A stretch of 64,000 nucleotides of DNA from contig OX030960.1 in the NCBI GenBank assembly GCA_943735955.1, positions 2,487,402 to 2,551,401 of the forward strand, given 5' to 3'. The DNA comes from Piscicola geometra (lineage: Eukaryota > Annelida > Clitellata > Hirudinida > Piscicolidae). The notes beneath the pieces are model-generated. The model did not search any database, had not been told where the DNA came from, and saw only the letters and a list, made by a program, of their open reading frames with translations. Positions 46,456 to 56,087 of the stretch are shown here, piece after piece (position 1 is the first letter of the stretch; each line of letters begins with the position of its first letter). The translations under genes and the position numbers were made by a program.

Positions 46456-49357
46456 AGAGAGGAATAATGATTCTACTGATTTGAATAACTTAATAATTAG
46501 GTCCTAATTGCAGGTTAGGTTTTGGCTAATTAAAGGCTAAGGGAGTCAACCCTCATTTCAAATCTGGAGTCGGAGTCCCTGAGGCGGCTTAACTTTGCTC
46601 ACAAAGTCATTCCGGCAACTCCTGCGACGGTTCCAAGATGTATCGGCTTTGCCTTTCCCTTGGACTCACCATCAAGCGTGGAGAAGAGGGGTCTGCTGCA
46701 TGGGCCACAACTTACCTTCCATAGTATTTTGCCCAGGCTTACGCCCTGGAGAGGTCACTCCAGCTTCGCTGAAAGCGTTGAAAAAACACGGGAAGTAGCA
46801 GTTTACCGGTATTAAGTCATATGTTTCATATGACGCCAAGAGTTGCTTCCGACGGTGGGAAAGATCGCCATGTCTTATTTACAACTACCGCCCTCCTCAA
46901 ACTGGGCAGTCCCCAGTCAAATAGGTGTTGTTCCATCACAGTTTGCCTGCCCTACTGGGTGCGTATGGGCTCAGAGTGCTGCAACACTCGACAAGCAGAC
47001 TTATTATGTACCCGCAAACAAGATTAACAAAAACAAGACAAAAACACCTGCTCTAAAACTGGGCATCTGGAATGTGAGAACACTCACACCAGGGCTATCT
47101 CAAGACCTCCAAATGATCAGTGGTGTCCGAAAGATTGCAGTTATCAACGATGAACTCGTGAGACTCCAGGTCGACATTGCCACACTGCAAGAGACTCGGC
47201 TAGCTGATTTTGGGAATCTTAGAGAAAAAGATTACGCATTCTTCTGGCAAGAGAAAAATGCTGAACCCAACAGAGAATACGGCGTTGGTTTTGCCGTCCG
47301 GAACCATCTGCTGGGAATGATAGAACCTTGCCAAAAAGGAACTGAAAGAATTCTATCACTCCATCTCCACACCACTTCTGGGCCAGTCAACCTCATCAGT
47401 GCCTATGCACCAACCCTCAACGCAACGAATGATTCCAAAGACGATTTCGATAACCAGCTAGATTTGCTTCTCAACAAACTCCCTAAAAAAGAACAACTGA
47501 TACTGCTGGGTTACTTTAATGCAAGAGTGGGTGATTATCATGACTCTTGATTCCCATGTCTTGGTAAATTTTTTGTCGGAAAGATGAATGAAAATGAACA
47601 GCAACTCTTGGAGATGTGATCATATCACAATCTCAGCATCACCAACACTTTGTTTCAGACGAAACCACAGCATAAAATTTCGTGGAGAAACCCACGATCT
47701 AAACACTGGCACCAGCTCGACCTGATCATCATCCGGCAATCTTCTTTGAAAAGTGTACTACATACTCGCACCTATCACAGCGCTGATTGTGATACCGATC
47801 ATTCACTAGTCTGTTGCAAACTGAGACTCCAGCCCAAGAAAGTTCACCAGTCCAGGCCTGAAGGAAAACCTCGAATCGATGGGAGTAAAACAAACCACCC
47901 AGACAAAGTGGCACAGTTTAACCAAGATCTCTTGGAACAGTTCCATCTAAAACCTCTTGATGGAACAGCCAAAGAACGTTGAGACCATATCAGGGAAATG
48001 GTTTACAAGGCCGCGTCTAAAGTCTTTGGAAAGAAGCAGATCAAAAAACAGCGATTGGTTTGTAGCCCACTCCTTCACACTCATTCCAGCTATAGAAGAA
48101 CACCGCAGAACTCATCTGGAGTACAAGCTACATCCCAGTCAAAAGAGTCTACAGGTTTACAGATCCTCCAAGAGTGCAGTGCAGAAATTAGCAAGAAAAT
48201 ACGCTAATGACTACTAGCTTAAGCTATGCCAAAAGATTCAACAATCATCCGATACTGGATACATCAAGGGCATGTACGACGGCATTAAAAAAGCCATGAA
48301 GACCATTGCCCCACTTAAGTCTGCCACTGGTGCAATCATAGACGATAAGTGCAAGCAGATGGACCGCTGGGTAGAATACTACTCCAACCTATACTCTAAG
48401 CAGAATCACGTGAGTGAAGAAGCCCTTGCCGCAGTTGAAACTCTTCCACTCATGATGGAACTAGATGAAAAGCCCAGTGTTACAGAATTAAAGAAGGCTA
48501 TTGAAAGTTTGTCTTCAGAGAAAGCTCCAGGGGCTGATGGCATACCACCAGAAGTCATTAAATGCGGTAGCACAGCCCTCCTAGAACAACTGCACAGTCT
48601 TCTCTGCCAATGCTGGCAAGAAGGAACTGTACTTCAGGACATGAGAGACGCAAAAATAACCACTTTATACAAGAACAAGGGCGAGAGAAGTGATTGCAAC
48701 AACTACAGAGGAATATCTCTCCTCAGTGTCGTAGGCAAAGTGTTCGCACGTGTAGTCCTAAAAAGATTACAGAAGCTTGCTGATAGGGTGTATCCAGAAT
48801 CACAAGCTGGGTTTCGCGCAGAAAGGTCAACTATAGATATGATCTTCACACTCAGACAACTTCAAGAAAAAGGCAGAGAACAACACAAACCCCTTTTCCT
48901 AGCTCTCATAGACCTGACCAAAGCGTTTAATCTTGTCAGTAGGGATGGACTCTTCAACATTCTGCCAAAGATTGGCTGCCCACCAAAGCTCCTGAGCGTG
49001 ATAAAGTCGTTTCATGACAATATAAAAGCACTGTGCAGTATGATGGGTCGACATCAAGTGCTTTTGAAATCCGCGTCAAACAAGGCTGGGTTCTCGCCCC
49101 CACTCTCTTCGGCATCTTCTTCGCTGTTATGCTGAAACGTGCCTTTGGAGCATCAACAGAAGGTGCATATCTTCACTCCTGATCAGATGGCAGTCTTTTC
49201 AACCTGGCTCATCTGAAGGCAAAAAGCAAAATACGAAAAGTGACGATAAGAGACATGCTGTTTGCGGATGATGCAGCACTGGTCACCCACACTGAAGCCG
49301 AACTGCAAAGACTGCTCGTCAGGTTTTCCAAGGCATGCGAGGAGTTTAGCCTACAAG

Positions 49358-49619
49358 GGGAGCGGGGATGGCTTAGATGGTAGACGTCGGACTTGCAACT
49401 TTAAGGTCGCCTGTTCGAATCCCTGATAGGCAACCGTGAACTATCCTATACCTAGTGTATATGATGCGGTGTTTGCGACGTATGCATTGAAAGATGTGTA
49501 CGTCGTGTGGAGTGGTGTTTCGGCGCATAAGGACCATGGTTCCTAGAACCATTGTAACATTGCCTGCGTCTGTCAAGCTGTGAACGATATAGACTTAAAA
49601 AAAATTTATATAAAAAAAA
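49358..49619 (+). mobile_element. tRNA-derived SINE, copy 2, inserted in the LINE
   Basis: The A box TGGCTTAGATGG is at 49369-49380 and the B box TGTTCGAATCC at 49412-49422; the loop CTTGCAA would place a TGC anticodon. The tRNA-unrelated body and an A/T-rich tail follow. It is flanked by TTAGCCTACAAG (49346-49357) and TTAGCCTCAAG (49620-49630), a target duplication differing by one base. It interrupts the LINE frame just after FSKACEEFS. Confidence 0.92.
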
Positions 49620-50389
49620 TTAGCCTCAAGAAAACACAGGTGATGGCACAGCACGCCGAACGACCTCACACCACTATCAACAACTATGCTCTGGAAGTCG
49701 TCAGCCACTTTAACTACCTTGGTTTGAAAATCACTGATGACTTCTCACTAGTTGCAGAACTCAACCAGAGGATCGGCAAGGCTTCGACAATCTTTGCCAG
49801 GCTGTCACCAAGAGTTTGGAACAACAAGGTGCTGACAATAAAGACAAAGACAGCTGTGTACAAGGCATGTATCCTGAGCTCTCTCCTTTACGCCAGTGAA
49901 TCCTGGACACTATACGCATACCAGGAAAAAAGATTGAGCACTTTCCACATGCGGTGTCTTCGACGCATGCTCAGAATATCATGGAAAAACCGCGTCACAA
50001 ACAACGAGGTGTTGGCGAGGGCAGCCATTTCAAGCATGACTACTCTTCTTCATCAAAGACGTCTCCGATGGTTAGGACATGTACGTCGGATGGATGATGG
50101 CCGACTTCCCAAAGACGTGCTATTCGGCGAGCTTGCCTCAGGTTGGAGAGCAACTGGCAAGCCATACCTTCGCTACAAGGACGTCTGCAAGCGCGATCTA
50201 AAATCTACAGAGATCGACGTCAGCACCTGGGAATCGCTTGCTGAGGATAAAAGCAGATGGAGGTAAGCTGTGCGCATGGGACTAGAAGCGGGGGAAGCAG
50301 GGATTCGTCGGCTAGCTAGTGAAAAGCGCTCCCGCAGAAAGAAAAACAGCAGCGATCTGCGACCAGCAGCCACCAACAATCAGCAGCGA

Positions 50390-50569
50390 GAAACAACCAA
50401 CAACGACCAACAACCAGCAGCCAACAATAACCAGCAGCCAACAATAACCAGCAGCCAACAACAACCATAAGAGAACAACAACCAGCTGCGAACAACAATC
50501 AGAAGAGAACAACAACCATCAAAGAACAACAACTATCAGAGAACAACAACCATCAGAGAACAACAACCA
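50390..50569 (+). repeat. CAGCAGCCAACAA-type repeats at the LINE 3' end
   Basis: Irregular tandem units around AACAACCAGCAGCC and AGAGAACAACAACCATC. The same kind of array is in the deleted derivative (29995-30200), so it belongs to the LINE and encodes a Gln/Asn/Thr-rich C terminus. In the derivative about 100 more bases follow; here that end is replaced at 50570 by the dispersed element. Confidence 0.8.
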
Positions 50570-53500
50570 GGTACTAAAATCGCTATTTTTTTTCTTCAAA
50601 TCGTTCAAAGTGGCGATAGAAAAGTATTTTTATTCAATCAATCAATCAATCACTAATAATTTGTATAGCGCCCTTTACTAAGTGAACAAAAGCGCTCAGC
50701 CATCACGTCCCAAACAAGTACGTCTTCAGGCCTCGACGGAAAGTTATGAGTGACTTAGTTGAAGTTAAAGAAGAAGGTAAAGAATTCCATAAAAGAGGAC
50801 CACAGTAAGAAAAAGAACGTTTAGCAAAAGAGTGTTTAACTGGAAAACGAAAAGAACGATTAAAGGTGGATGATCTTAGACCAGATTTAGGGGGTTGTTT
50901 AATTAGATTTTTAAGATAGATTGGAGCATTACAGTTATGAATTTTAAACATATTTAGGCATATTTTAAAAGTCACTCTAGATCTCAAAGGTAGCCAATGT
51001 AACAAACGAAGATAAGGAGAAATGTGAGAAAACTTAGGAGCACGAGCAACAAGACGAGCAGCACAATTGAAGGTTTTATTTAGAGGAGCCAAAGTAGTAT
51101 TAGGGAGACCATAGTAAAGAGAGTTGCAATAATCAATCCTGGACAGAACTAGAGAAGATACAAGAAGTTGTAGGGTAGGATCATCGAGAAAAGGAAGAAG
51201 CTGTTTAATACGACGAATGTGGAAGTAGCAAGATTTAGAGACAGATAGAATTTGAGGAGCTAAAGACAAGTTAGAATCAAAAATAAAACCAAGGCTACGA
51301 ATAGAAGATGAAGGGTTTAGAGAGAGTGAAGAGGGAGGAGGCAAAACTAAAGAAGGAAGAGATAGTAGGGACATTGATTTTTTATTGAAATATATGAGTT
51401 CAAATTTGTCCGGATTAAGTTTGAGAAACATAGAAGAAGCCCAAGAGATTATAGATTGAAGACAGAGAGTTATTTTATCAACAGTAAGGTCAAGAGAAGA
51501 GTCAGAAAAAGATGTATAAATATAGGAGTCGTCAGCATAAATTTGACTGTTTAGAGAAGATGACGAAATAATATTAGGTAGTTCCGAGGTATAAAGAATA
51601 AAAAGTAAGGGACCAAGAATTGAGCCCTGTGGAACACCATAAGATAAAGAAACAGAAGAAGAACGAGAAGATTCTATTGATACATAGGAAGTTCGCTCAG
51701 AAAGGTAGGATTTAAGCCAGATAAGAGAGGAACCAGAAATATTAAAGGAAGAGTCTAAAACATTTAATAAAAGCGTATGGTCGACAGTGTCAAAAGCAGC
51801 TGAAAAGTCAAGGCATAAAAGAAGAGAAGAGGCATTAGAATCAGAAGTTAAAATAAGGTCATTATAGAGTTTAAGTAAAGCAGTTTCAGTGGAGTGGCCA
51901 ATTCTGAAACCAGATTGAGAGGAAGGAAGAAGTGAGTTTTTTTCTAGATAGAAGGTTAATTGTTGAGAAATAACTTTTTCAAGGACCTTAGAAAGAAAGG
52001 AAATGTTAGATACAGGTCTATAACTGGATAAGGATGCAGGATCAAGAGAAGGCTTCTTAATTGTAGAAATAATAAATGAAGATTTGAGGGCAGACGGAAA
52101 TTTAGATGTAGACAAAGATAAGTTAACCAAATCCAGAACAATAGGATAGAATAAAAAAGAGAGTTCTTTAAAAAGGGTTGTAGGAATAAGATCTAGAGAA
52201 CAAGAAGTGGGAGACATAGAATTAATTATATTTGTAAGATGGTCCAATGTGACAGGAGAAAAGGATGATAATGATTCAGAAGTGAACTTAGTAAAAGATG
52301 GTGTAGGCCTATTATAAGACGAAGATCTAATATTAGATATTTTATTAGTTAGAAATTCAAGATAGTCATCAGGAGAGAAAGATGGAGGAGGAGAGTTTTT
52401 ATGTAAAAGTTTAGATAAAGAAGACCACCTATTTTTAGAATTGGAGGAAGAGATAATAGAATTTCTTAAAAACGAAGAGTGTTTATTAAAAAGGAGAGTA
52501 CGATAAGAAGAGAAACAATTTTGCCATTTATTCAAACAGGATACAGAGAGAGTAGATCGATAAATTCGTTCATACTTGCGAACTAGTCGCTTAGAAGTCG
52601 TGCACTCACAATCATACCATGGGGATTTTTTAGAGATTAGACGATACCGGAAAGTTTTAAATGGAGCAAAAATATCTAAAAGGGAAGATAGAGTAAGATT
52701 GAAATTATCCATAAAACTATCCATATCAGTAAAAGATTTAGAGCAAAAGTCAGAAGAAAGAAAGCATTTAGTAAAATTTATTTTATCAAAATTAGACCAA
52801 GAGCGTTTAACAATAGAAGAGGGGAAGTTAGAAAAAGGCTGAACAAGAGATAATTTAAAAGATATAAAGTAGTGGTCAGTAAAGTGGAGTGGAATAGATG
52901 TTAAGTCATTAATTTTGCTATAATTAGAAGAAATCACAAAGTCAAGAGTATTACCAAGAGCATGAGTAGGAAAATTACAGTTTTGAGATAAATTAAAAAG
53001 AGAAAGAATTTCAAGAAACTTAGCAACATAGAAATCAGAAGGTTTATTACTAGAGATATTAAAGTCTCCAAGAATAAAAAATGGACAAGATAAAGAATAA
53101 AGGAATTCAGAGAGATTATGAAAATCATCTAAAAATTGAGGTAAGGAACTGTTAGGAGGTCTATATATAGCAATTAAATTAAATTTGAAAGAAGAAAGTT
53201 TAACAGTAGTAAAAAGGCATTCAAAGGAAGAAAAATGAACAGAAGAGTCAACAGAGATAGAATACAAGGACTTAAGTAAAATACAGATACCACCATATGA
53301 AGAGTGTCGAGGAGAAAGAGGGTTAGTTGGAGGCCGAGCAAGTTCAACAAAGGAAAAACCAGTAGGAGTAGAAGCAATAACTGAGGGTGATGAAGCAGAT
53401 TCATGCCAAGTTTCAGTTAAAATTAAAAAGTCTAAAGAGTTAGAAGTAATTAGATCAGAGATATAGAGTGACTTATTATTAAGTGATCTTGTGTTTAGGA

Positions 53501-53710
53501 GGCCAAACTTTAGATTATTGAGTATCAAACTTTTTTTCTAAATGTTTGGTGATACAAATATTAGTAGTTGATACAAAAATAATTTGCACTACAGCAAACA
53601 ATACTAAACAGTATCGCTGGTACTGTATTGGTCGATACCTGTTCTTTGATTCCAACCCTGGGGAAGACCTCCCCAAGATTTTCCGCATATTGCCGCCCCT
53701 GGTTGTTATG
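50570..53710. repeat. Short dispersed element, copy split by the L2-type LINE
   Basis: 50570-50634 matches 11724-11790, and 53515-53710 matches 11786-11966. The 2,880-base stretch between them is the LINE. The flanks show TTATT on both sides (50630-50634 and 53515-53519), fitting a short target duplication at the position where the uninterrupted copy reads GTTATTGAG. Confidence 0.88.
50703..53528 (-). CDS. L2/CR1-type LINE ORF2: endonuclease-reverse transcriptase, uninterrupted
   Basis: One open frame of 941 codons. The apurinic-type endonuclease is at about residues 6-225 (FGLLNTRSLNNKSLYISDLI, FLILTETWHES, FFILGDFNI, FTDHYFISFKL). The reverse transcriptase is at about 490-780 (SSYRPVSNISFLSKVLEKVI, GFRIGHSTETALLKLYNDLI, LLCLDFSAAFDTVDHTLLL, YGVPQGSILGPLLFILYT, IYADDSYIYTSFSD). 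The C terminus is typical (LRLLHWLPLRSRVTFKICLN, LLWNSLPSSLTS, RRGLKTYLFGT). All visible catalytic blocks are intact. The frame opens with TTG and its first five residues come from the flanking repeat and target duplication, so the insertion is 5'-truncated just at the start of ORF2 and has lost its own start codon. The element spans 50635-53514 and ends in (TTGA)n after a GGGCGCTATACAAATTATTA motif. The intact frame implies recent insertion. Confidence 0.95.
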   Translation of the reverse strand: MILNNLKFGLLNTRSLNNKSLYISDLITSNSLDFLILTETWHESASSPSVIASTPTGFSFVELARPPTNPLSPRHSSYGGICILLKSLYSISVDSSVHFSSFECLFTTVKLSSFKFNLIAIYRPPNSSLPQFLDDFHNLSEFLYSLSCPFFILGDFNISSNKPSDFYVAKFLEILSLFNLSQNCNFPTHALGNTLDFVISSNYSKINDLTSIPLHFTDHYFISFKLSLVQPFSNFPSSIVKRSWSNFDKINFTKCFLSSDFCSKSFTDMDSFMDNFNLTLSSLLDIFAPFKTFRYRLISKKSPWYDCECTTSKRLVRKYERIYRSTLSVSCLNKWQNCFSSYRTLLFNKHSSFLRNSIISSSNSKNRWSSLSKLLHKNSPPPSFSPDDYLEFLTNKISNIRSSSYNRPTPSFTKFTSESLSSFSPVTLDHLTNIINSMSPTSCSLDLIPTTLFKELSFLFYPIVLDLVNLSLSTSKFPSALKSSFIISTIKKPSLDPASLSSYRPVSNISFLSKVLEKVISQQLTFYLEKNSLLPSSQSGFRIGHSTETALLKLYNDLILTSDSNASSLLLCLDFSAAFDTVDHTLLLNVLDSSFNISGSSLIWLKSYLSERTSYVSIESSRSSSVSLSYGVPQGSILGPLLFILYTSELPNIISSSSLNSQIYADDSYIYTSFSDSSLDLTVDKITLCLQSIISWASSMFLKLNPDKFELIYFNKKSMSLLSLPSLVLPPPSSLSLNPSSSIRSLGFIFDSNLSLAPQILSVSKSCYFHIRRIKQLLPFLDDPTLQLLVSSLVLSRIDYCNSLYYGLPNTTLAPLNKTFNCAARLVARAPKFSHISPYLRLLHWLPLRSRVTFKICLNMFKIHNCNAPIYLKNLIKQPPKSGLRSSTFNRSFRFPVKHSFAKRSFSYCGPLLWNSLPSSLTSTKSLITFRRGLKTYLFGT

Positions 53711-54061
53711 TCTTCAAGAATCAAGTGCCTATTCAGTAAAATTAAAAAAATTTTAATTCATTGAAACAATAAATCAAATGTTAATTTATTTTACTATCAA
53801 ATCTACTGCTTTAATTAGTTCGTATGGACACAGATAAGTGCAAAACTATTTTTTGAAAACTTTTTATTCCGGTAAAACCAGCTATCTTCAAATAATGGTG
53901 AAATTAAGTGTGTAGGTAGTTTAGAAAGTTCAAGCCGTTGTGCAACAATGCATGCTATACAAAGAACCAAACTCACTGATTCCTACAATCTCATCACAGG
54001 CAAGCCCCTTACAAAGATCTTAATCGAGAGAAAAATTAATATCTGCTGCTTACATAATTAC
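53711..54061. other. AT-rich spacer
   Basis: No feature recognised. A short frame at 53948-54136 crosses into the next motif but has no domain. Confidence 0.35.
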
Positions 54062-54715
54062 ATGGGCAGCGATCCTGGGGGGTCCTGGAGTCAGATATTG
54101 ATATGCTTTTGCTTCTGGGGGAAGAATATCAGATAGAAAAAATAAAGAATAAGTGTCAAGGTTTGGATCTGCCATCATAACTGTTTAATAAAAAAAGCCA
54201 CTTTTTTCAAAGCCTTCATCTCTGCCTATTCTTTCCTCACTCATTCGCTTATTTTCCACTAGAACCATGGTTTAAAAGTGTTTCTTCATAGTAAATTTTA
54301 CTGAATTAACAAAAAGAGTAAAAATCAGAATCTTTTTGATAAATGTGATAAATAAACTTACCTTTACATTGTTCAAACGAAATACAATCAATAAGCTTCA
54401 CTGAATTGGTGGTTTTATTGTTTGAAACACTACTTTGGAAGAAGAAAATTAATCTAAATGAAATTTGACAAATTTAGAATTTGAGTAATCCATTATTTTA
54501 TTAATAAGCTTGTGCTGATGAAACGACTGTTGATATAATCAATAATGTATTACCAGCAAACGGACAAGAAGGCATGGGCGGTGATCCTGGGGGGTTCCGG
54601 ACCTCCTACTTTTTGGTAGTGAAGGGGTCCACTTCAATGGTTTTGACCCCAGGATCGCCGTCTATGCTGTGTAAGACCCCCCCAAGATTTGAAGCAGATC
54701 GCCGCACCTGGTACC
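54062..54715. repeat. Cluster of DNA-transposon terminus-like motifs
   Basis: Direct copies at 54062-54105 (GGGCAGCGATCCTGGGGGG) and 54572-54600 (GGGCGGTGATCCTGGGGGG), inverted copies at 54638-54662 (ACCCCAGGATCGCCG) and 54682-54710 (GCAGATCGCCGCACCTG). The last resembles the end of the dispersed element at 11966. They look like remains of several short non-autonomous elements; no pair with a clear target duplication was found. Confidence 0.5.
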
Positions 54716-54729
54716 TATAGATTCCAATT

Positions 54730-55110
54730 CTTATGAGAAACTAGTTTGATGCTCGTTTGAATTTTTTGAAAAGCGCTAAGACAGCGGTTTTTTCTTCAAA
54801 TTCTTCTAGAATCATCAACTCGAACTTTTGAGGATTCAACTCCAGATCAAATTTTTACATTCTGAAATGAGCCACCTCGTCTGGTGACCCTCCTATCGTG
54901 CCGTCATCAAGGCACCAGACGTTCAAACGAGAAGACAACTTAGTGACTCGTTCTTGCATTTTTAATAAACAAAGAAATGGTTCCAATGGATCCCTTTGTT
55001 GAACTCTTGTTTTAGAAAGAAAAGTGGAGCTGGCAAAAGAAAGATTGGATGGATAACGGTACATTTTGTTAATGAAGAGAGCATATTCCGGCATATTCTC
55101 TACTACCGCT
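54730..55110 (-). pseudogene. Reverse transcriptase fragment with LDDG box
   Basis: The minus strand reads FASSTFLSKTRVQQRDPLEP, then WCLDDGTIGGSPDEV (55094-54855), then KFDLELNPQKFELMI. The order QQGDPLGP, YLDDG, LNxxKxE is that of a reverse transcriptase palm, with wear (QQRDPLEP, CLDDG). The clade is not assigned. Confidence 0.6.
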
Positions 55111-55267
55111 TTTAGAATCTTAGATAGATTTACAGAATTGAACTCATATAAATAAAAATTCTGGCTTAAATTTTAAGCTATAAAACAATGCGGGCAGTTG
55201 ATTTTCCGCTCAAAAACAATCAAGTGGCATGGACTGCAGCTTTAACCCCCCCCCCCCCTCCCCCACT

Positions 55268-55326
55268 TTCCCCTATTGTGCCGCATCCTATTTAAACTTT
55301 AAATAGGATGCGGCACAATAGGGGAA
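55268..55326. repeat. Perfect 59-bp palindrome
   Basis: Arms 55268-55296 and 55298-55326 are exact reverse complements of 29 bases with a single base (C) between them. The arm core is ATTGTGCCGCATCC. It follows a poly-C run at 55246-55258. It would form a near-continuous hairpin. Confidence 0.95.
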
Positions 55327-56025
55327 TTTAAATTTTAATTTTAAATTTTAAAGGAGTCTGAACAAAATAGCAAAATAATCTAGCTCTCGTTTGCTAACAA
55401 TTTTGCTGACCAAACGACGTAACCCTAGCAATTGAAAAACTGAAAATTATTTTTATATATATTCTAAGAAAGAGCTTGTAAAAAATTAAATAAATTCTTC
55501 ATACATCTGTCTTATTTGACGCATGCATTGCATAACATTGACAAAAACCAGCTGCATTTAAGGATTAAGCTTTAATCTACTTTTACGCTTTCAAGGGCTG
55601 ATTTTCTGGTAATGATGGTAGCTTGATGAAAAGCAGAACCCTTTTAATCTACCGTTAGAAAGCAATTAATGCGTTTTTAATTTGTAGGGAAAATGTATGT
55701 TAGATTTATAAAATGTTGCTGCTAAGATGGTTTCGATTTAGTTCTCGAAAGTAGCCTAGATCAATACTCCATAATTATATTTAAGTTCATTTGCATTCAC
55801 CTGCTTCCACAAAATGACAGAAATCAGTATAAAAGGTATGTTCAGGGGTATAAGTACAACTTTCTCTTTATCAGTGTCTGGAGCTAGGAATTAATTTTCC
55901 CACCTTTCTCTTAACTTACAATTTCAAAGAAATAATGAGACAAAATATTTTTTGTTTTATTAAATTTTAAAGAAAAAAAATATATTTGTTTAAACTGAGT
56001 TTTATTTTCACTTTAAAAATGCCAG
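55327..56025. other. AT-rich sequence before the first recognised plakin exon
   Basis: No exon could be supported here, although the plakin gene must extend further 5'. Confidence 0.35.
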
Positions 56026-56087
56026 GAATGAAAAACCATTGCACCAGCATCTTGAAAAAATTGGGAGCCTCAGAAGAAATAATAAGT
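56026..56087 (+). CDS. Plakin exon (tentative): helix before the SH3
   Basis: It encodes MKNHCTSILKKLGASEEIIS after two bases of a split codon and is followed by GTATGT. The frame is the only one that joins the next exon in phase 0. The call rests on phase and splice sites; the sequence alone is weak. Confidence 0.45.

Larger units (their letters stand above)
46510..50569 (+). mobile_element. RTE-type LINE, near full length, cut by a SINE
   Basis: The 5' end at 46510 is shared with the derivative at 29644. The endonuclease is at 47041-47980: LGIWNVRTLTPG, ATLQETRLADFG, ISAYAPTLNATND, LLGYFNARVGDYHDS (D to Y in the usual GDFNARVG), WRNPRSKHWHQLDLIII and SADCDTDHSLVCCK. The reverse transcriptase is at 48272-49340: EKAPGADGIPPEVIKCG, YRGISLLSVVGKVFARVVLK, LIDLTKAFNLVSRDG and MLFADDAALVTHTEAE. 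The C-terminal part is at 49624-50266: EVVSHFNYLGLKITDDFS, HMRCLRRMLRISWKNRVTNN and RRLRWLGHVRRMDDGRLP. Stops at 47548, 47617 and 48215 and shifts near 48040 and 49085 inactivate it. The endonuclease half is the sequence often mis-annotated in animals as craniofacial development protein 2. Confidence 0.92.

Noticed and set aside
49366..49440. A tRNA gene
   Set aside because: The pol III boxes are present but the anticodon stem does not pair well, and the sequence continues into a repeated SINE body with target duplications.
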